Shown here piece by piece: positions 33,109 to 36,941 of a DNA stretch of 36,941 bases. Below the pieces are notes generated by a model, which was not told the DNA's origin, did not search any database, and was given only the letters and a program-made list of their open reading frames with translations. Numbering within the stretch: the stretch's first letter is position 1; each line of letters opens with the position of its first letter. The translations under genes and the position numbers were made by a program. The DNA is from JBECKQ01 sp040235375 (GTDB lineage: Bacteria > Planctomycetota > Phycisphaerae > UBA1845), in contig JBECKQ010000138.1 of the NCBI GenBank assembly GCA_040235375.1, positions 1 to 36,941 of the forward strand, in the 5' to 3' direction.

Positions 33109-35268
33109 TCAGATCAAGGGCATTCCCCGAGTCAGATCGGCCGTAAGCGGCGGCCGATGCATCATCGATGCGTGCGCCGCAAGCTCGACTTCAGTCAAGC
33201 CCGCGCCGCCGATGAAGCGGAATGAAAACTCATGGACCCCGTGGTCCGAGTACACGCCGCGGATGCCGGATGGCGGATGCGGATCGTGGTGCGCTCGCAG
33301 GGGGCTTCGCAGAAGAGTGAGGCGCACGGCGTCACTCGACGCGTCCAGCGCGCCGACATGCGGCAACACGATGCCGAGCCGATTCTCCGGCAACTCCAGC
33401 AGCGTCCAGTCCTGCACCGGAGCCTCCCGGCTGTCTATCGGGCGTCTCAGTCCTCCTCCCGGGATACCATCGACCCGGGATCGAATCGCTTCGGGCGCCT
33501 TGAGTGACATTTTCAGTACCCTGTGGCGTTCCAGCCAGTGGACGCGCAGTCGAAGGTCCACGTACCGCGCGCCCGCATACACCCGGTATTCGGCGAGCAG
33601 TTCGCTTGCGCCGACGCGACCCGTCTGTGTCGCCGACGCCATCAGCGGACCACGGTAGACTATCTCCGGCGTGTTCCAGGACGCGCTGCCGGCCGATACG
33701 CCGACGTAGCGATTGATGCCGTGCGACCACGTATCGGACGTGTCCTCCAGTAGATCAAACCGGGGCAGCGGTAACAGAAGATCGTCTTCCAGGCGCAGCC
33801 CGCCATCACCGGCCAACAGCACCGCCGGCCCCGCGCCGCTGTGGATCCCGTCGTCGCGAACCGCGACATGAGCCCGGTCTTGGGAGTCTCGGTGCGCACT
33901 ACCACTGCGCGGCTCGAGCACCAGGCCCCGCAGTTCCCCGGGGCCGAGGCGAATCGGCAGCAGCATGCGCACAAACCAGCTCTCGTCGTAACGCACCAGC
34001 GCTTCGGGTTCCAGAAGCTGAAAAGGAACGGCGATGCCCCCGGCTTCGTGAAGCCACCACGATGAACGAAAAGGCTCGTGCTCAAACCAGGCCTCGTGCT
34101 CAACATACCCGTCGAATGGTATCGACGCTGCATTGAACAGCACGATGCGTTGATGTGAACAAGGCGGCAACGTTCGCAACAGCCTCCGAAACCCGAGTTG
34201 AAGCTGCTCGTCCCCGATCGAATAGCTCTCGCCGAGCTGTGCCAGCAGGGGTTCGTCCGACGACGGTACGCACGTGCCACCGTAGATATCGTGAAAATGC
34301 GCGAAACAGACGCGTTCCCAGCCGGTCGCAAGTCGCCTGTCCGCCTCGGTATCGACTTGTGGACTCGCGTCACGCAGCAACTCCGCCTGCGCCAGCCGGT
34401 GCTCGGCACGGCGAACCGCGGCCTTGATCGTGTGGTGCGCGGTGAAGCAGCCGATGGCGTGCATCTGGAGCTCTCCCGTCACCAGTGGAAGCCGGTCCCT
34501 CTGGTTCCAGACCGCGTCGAAGAATCGCTCCGGCCACGAGAACTCCAGGCGGCATCCGGGCAGCACCTCGCTATGCTCCTGAATCCACGCGATCTGTCGC
34601 TCGGTAGGGCCGCCCCCGTGATCGCCCAGGCCGACGAAACACATGGTGTGGGCAACCCCCTCCGGGAGCCCGGTGACCGCCTTCTCCACATGCTCCACCG
34701 TAAGCTCACGACAGGCGTAGGTCCCGGCGATGCGAAACGTAACGACCTCCGCGCCACCTTCCCGGCCGCGCCAGCGAAACAGCCGCGAGGGCAGGGACAG
34801 CTCATCCTCCTGCGGCCGCATCATCACGTAGCGATCCTGACCGGCCGCGTGCATCAGGTCCGGCAGCGACGCTGCGTGGCCGAAGCTGTCCACGTTGTAC
34901 GCCGTTCGGGGAAAAACGCCGAATCGCTCGAGAAAGTAGCGTTTGCCGCATTCAATCTGCTTGGTCAGAGCGAAGCCACTCGGTCCGTTGCAGTCCGGTT
35001 GTATCCACCACCCTCCCACGATGTGCCATCGGCCGTCCTCCACGTGCGGGCAGATTCGCGCGAACAGATCCGGCGCGACGCGCTCAATCTGTGCGTACCC
35101 CCACGCCTCCCCCTTGGAGAAGTGGATGTCGGGATGGGCATCGAGGCGATCGCAGGCGTTTTCACACGTCGCCAGCAGCGCGTCGAGACCCGCCGGCCAT
35201 GACCATAACCAGGCGGGATCGAGATGCGCGTTCAGGATCACGTGGACAGTGGTCACCGTGCTGCTCAT
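33109..35268 (-). CDS. GH38 family alpha-mannosidase
   Basis: Retaining, zinc-dependent alpha-mannosidase of 719 residues. The N-terminal HLDPAWLW (H15, D17) gives two zinc ligands, and VDSFGHAASLPDLM holds the nucleophile (D127). Further family marks are YVMMRPQEDE and GLGDHGGGPT. No signal peptide is seen, so it probably works in the cytoplasm on imported mannosides, or possibly on other alpha-glycosides handled by GH38 relatives. I chose ATG 35268 because it overlaps the upstream gene's TGA in an ATGA arrangement; a GAGGAGGAG stretch sits some 17 bases upstream, within the end of that gene. A longer frame to 35343 is only the shadow of that gene. It converges on the UroD-like pair. Confidence 0.9.
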   Translation of the reverse strand: MSSTVTTVHVILNAHLDPAWLWSWPAGLDALLATCENACDRLDAHPDIHFSKGEAWGYAQIERVAPDLFARICPHVEDGRWHIVGGWWIQPDCNGPSGFALTKQIECGKRYFLERFGVFPRTAYNVDSFGHAASLPDLMHAAGQDRYVMMRPQEDELSLPSRLFRWRGREGGAEVVTFRIAGTYACRELTVEHVEKAVTGLPEGVAHTMCFVGLGDHGGGPTERQIAWIQEHSEVLPGCRLEFSWPERFFDAVWNQRDRLPLVTGELQMHAIGCFTAHHTIKAAVRRAEHRLAQAELLRDASPQVDTEADRRLATGWERVCFAHFHDIYGGTCVPSSDEPLLAQLGESYSIGDEQLQLGFRRLLRTLPPCSHQRIVLFNAASIPFDGYVEHEAWFEHEPFRSSWWLHEAGGIAVPFQLLEPEALVRYDESWFVRMLLPIRLGPGELRGLVLEPRSGSAHRDSQDRAHVAVRDDGIHSGAGPAVLLAGDGGLRLEDDLLLPLPRFDLLEDTSDTWSHGINRYVGVSAGSASWNTPEIVYRGPLMASATQTGRVGASELLAEYRVYAGARYVDLRLRVHWLERHRVLKMSLKAPEAIRSRVDGIPGGGLRRPIDSREAPVQDWTLLELPENRLGIVLPHVGALDASSDAVRLTLLRSPLRAHHDPHPPSGIRGVYSDHGVHEFSFRFIGGAGLTEVELAAHASMMHRPPLTADLTRGMPLI

Positions 35269-36941
35269 GTGCGTATCGTGGAGCGAATCTCCTCCTCGCC
35301 TGCCGGGCACGGCGGCTCCCTGCTGACGGTGCCGTTTCCACAACCGCTGTCCCAGCCGTCCACGGCTCGGCGAAGCCGCTGATCACCATCCAGGTTATCG
35401 CCGAGTACACTCAAGTCCGCCGTCACTTCCTCGCCGTTCAACCGCCGATCGCGCAGGTGGTTCCACGCGGTCAACGGCAACATCACACCGAAGCTGTAGA
35501 GCGGATCGCTTTCGGCCGTGTCGTCGCCGTCGGCGGTCTCGGCGTGGTAGTTCTCGTGCAGATGACCTTCGTTGATCCACTCGTCGCGCATGGTCTCGAG
35601 GCATCCACGAGCGACCTCTTCAGCCGCCTGCTCCTGTCGGGCTTCCCGAAGGGCGGCGTGCACGAGCATCGCCTGCGCCGGCCAGATCCGCCCGCGAACA
35701 TAATACTGCTCCGCGTATGCAGGATCATCGCGCGGCGAAACTGGCATGGTGAATCGCCCGCCGAATCGGCGGGGATTCCGCAGATGCTCCTGCACCGAGC
35801 GCACCACGTGGCCGGAATCGATCTCCGGCAGGAACAGCGGATAGAAACATGTCGGAGAGGCCCGGTAATTCCAGGCGCCGTTCCAATCGCGGCTCAGCCA
35901 CAGGCCCAGTTCATCGTTCCATAACTCGCGATCGATGCGTGCGGTGATGTCCGCCGCACGCGACCGGTATTTCCGCTCGTCTTCGTGCCGGCCGAGCACT
36001 GCCGCCATGTTCGCCAGGCAAACACTGTCGAGAGCGTGGAGGGCATTGAGCCCGATGTCGCTCTGTTCCTGCGTTGCCGACTCCGTGTTGAAACGGACCG
36101 CATCCCACATGGGATGGTTGTCCATGCCGGTTTCATACCGGCTCGCCCAGAAGCTGTGCGCCTGCCATTGTGGATGTGCCGGGCGGGCCGGGTTGCTTCC
36201 CCACTCGAGCAACCCGTCGCCATTGCCATCACGGTTGCGGCGCCACCAGGCGTGGTACCGGCACAGCGCCTCATAGTACGTCTCCACGAACCGGACGTCA
36301 CCGCTGCGCTGGTAGGCTTTCCACAAGCCGTAGGCGGCTACGGGCGGCATCCCCCGATCCGCCGTTACGCCCAGCGGTGTGGCGATCCCCGGAATCAGTC
36401 CCTCGGGCGTCTGCACATCCATCTGAGGCTGCACGATCTGGTGTGCCAGACCGCTGTCATATTCCGCCGCCGCCGCGACCAGCAGGAACGTGTCCCAGTT
36501 GAACAGAACCCACTCGCCGTAATTGCCGTGCACGCACCAGTCGCGACTGCAGACCTGTAACGGCTCACCGCGATCCGCCGCCCAGATCATGTTCCAGCCG
36601 ATTCCGTAGACGACGGCGGCGTATGCCCACCAGAACTCCTCGGGAACGTGCCCGAACCGGGAATGCACCTCCGCGCGCGCCCCTGCCACCATTCCGCAGA
36701 TGCGACGCTCAGCGGCGGTCAGCGGCGAGTCGGCGCCGCCCGGACGCCGCTCGGCCTCCGTGCGCTCCTCGGGCCGATGGCCCGCATCGCTGTCCGACTC
36801 CACGACCGCGACAAACGTGCGCTGCATGGGACTGGTCAGCGCCGAGCCCACCCGATGGGCCACCGGCGAGGGGGACCACAAGCGCCAGGCCCGGCCATGT
36901 CGCCGCGCCAGCACCTCGTTCTCGCGCGCGACGATCTGCCC
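35265..36941 (-). CDS. GH63-like (alpha/alpha)6 glycoside hydrolase (5' end cut by window edge)
   Basis: At least 558 codons are visible and the frame stays open to the right edge, so the true start is outside. The barrel motifs are FNWDTFLLVAAAAEY, RYETGMDNHPMWDA (probable catalytic acid Asp), YYVRGRIWPAQAML and HLHENYHAETADG (probable catalytic base Glu). The WDTF, DNHP and ENY set places it in GH63 or the related mannosylglycerate hydrolase group, and shows it to be a relative of the protein at 27527-29683 but not a close copy. The N-terminal part seen is short before the barrel. Its stop overlaps the GH38 start by four bases (ATGA), so the two enzymes are made together and probably act on the same alpha-mannose or alpha-glucose-containing sugar. 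Confidence 0.8.
   Translation of the reverse strand, partial: GQIVARENEVLARRHGRAWRLWSPSPVAHRVGSALTSPMQRTFVAVVESDSDAGHRPEERTEAERRPGGADSPLTAAERRICGMVAGARAEVHSRFGHVPEEFWWAYAAVVYGIGWNMIWAADRGEPLQVCSRDWCVHGNYGEWVLFNWDTFLLVAAAAEYDSGLAHQIVQPQMDVQTPEGLIPGIATPLGVTADRGMPPVAAYGLWKAYQRSGDVRFVETYYEALCRYHAWWRRNRDGNGDGLLEWGSNPARPAHPQWQAHSFWASRYETGMDNHPMWDAVRFNTESATQEQSDIGLNALHALDSVCLANMAAVLGRHEDERKYRSRAADITARIDRELWNDELGLWLSRDWNGAWNYRASPTCFYPLFLPEIDSGHVVRSVQEHLRNPRRFGGRFTMPVSPRDDPAYAEQYYVRGRIWPAQAMLVHAALREARQEQAAEEVARGCLETMRDEWINEGHLHENYHAETADGDDTAESDPLYSFGVMLPLTAWNHLRDRRLNGEEVTADLSVLGDNLDGDQRLRRAVDGWDSGCGNGTVSREPPCPAGEEEIRSTIRT

Noticed and set aside
1..36941. tRNA, rRNA, CRISPR arrays, prophage or insertion sequences
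   Set aside because: No cloverleaf-like sequences, ribosomal RNA words, spaced direct repeats, integrase or transposase motifs were noticed on reading.

Overview
The window is a high-GC bacterial chromosome segment, and I infer a member of the Planctomycetota, perhaps Phycisphaerae. Three things suggest this. One is a pseudopilin with an H-X9-DG motif, a family strongly expanded in that phylum. The second is a pair of very large secreted proteins that end in paired-loop dockerin-like modules after thrombospondin-3-like calcium repeats. The third is a carbohydrate locus with an ABC importer and no SusC/SusD. The phylum is an inference and was not tested against any database. I see no rRNA, tRNA, CRISPR array, insertion sequence or phage gene.

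Left part (1-18784): sugar catabolism. A GH31 alpha-glycosidase (minus strand, cut by the left edge) diverges from a GH65 glycoside phosphorylase that overlaps a beta-phosphoglucomutase. A secreted GH172 (DUF2961) enzyme faces them on the minus strand. It diverges from a seven-gene plus-strand run: sugar-binding lipoprotein, two MalF/MalG-type permeases, a cytoplasmic-looking GH172, an exported GH2 enzyme with PA14, a HAD-family protein with a very large insertion, and a second, divergent GH65. Several junctions overlap by 1-4 bases, so this looks like one operon. The logic is: cleave outside, import oligosaccharides, split them by phosphorolysis or hydrolysis, and isomerise sugar 1-phosphates with HAD mutases. 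No ABC ATPase is encoded, so a shared one elsewhere is likely.

Middle part (18798-27502): surface and secretion genes. Two giant exported proteins diverge from a 416-base region. One is a NosD-type beta-helix plus TSP3 repeats plus Kelch propeller. The other is a CARDB, HELGH metallopeptidase-like, TSP3 and LamG protein. Both end in a dockerin-like module. A pseudopilin and a small membrane-anchored zinc-ribbon protein follow.

Right part (27527-36941): more glycan and C1/oxygenase-type enzymes. A GH63-like enzyme and a phytanoyl-CoA-dioxygenase-family protein lie on the minus strand, diverging from two uroporphyrinogen-decarboxylase-superfamily proteins (probable methyltransferase-like) on the plus strand. 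A GH38 alpha-mannosidase translationally coupled to a second GH63-like enzyme (cut by the right edge) closes the window.

The most unusual items are the second GH65, which lacks the usual phosphate-loop and subsite -1 residues, the adjacent HAD with an insertion of about 240 residues, the nested PA14 in the GH2 protein, and the paired dockerin-like giants. The substrate of the locus cannot be read from sequence alone.
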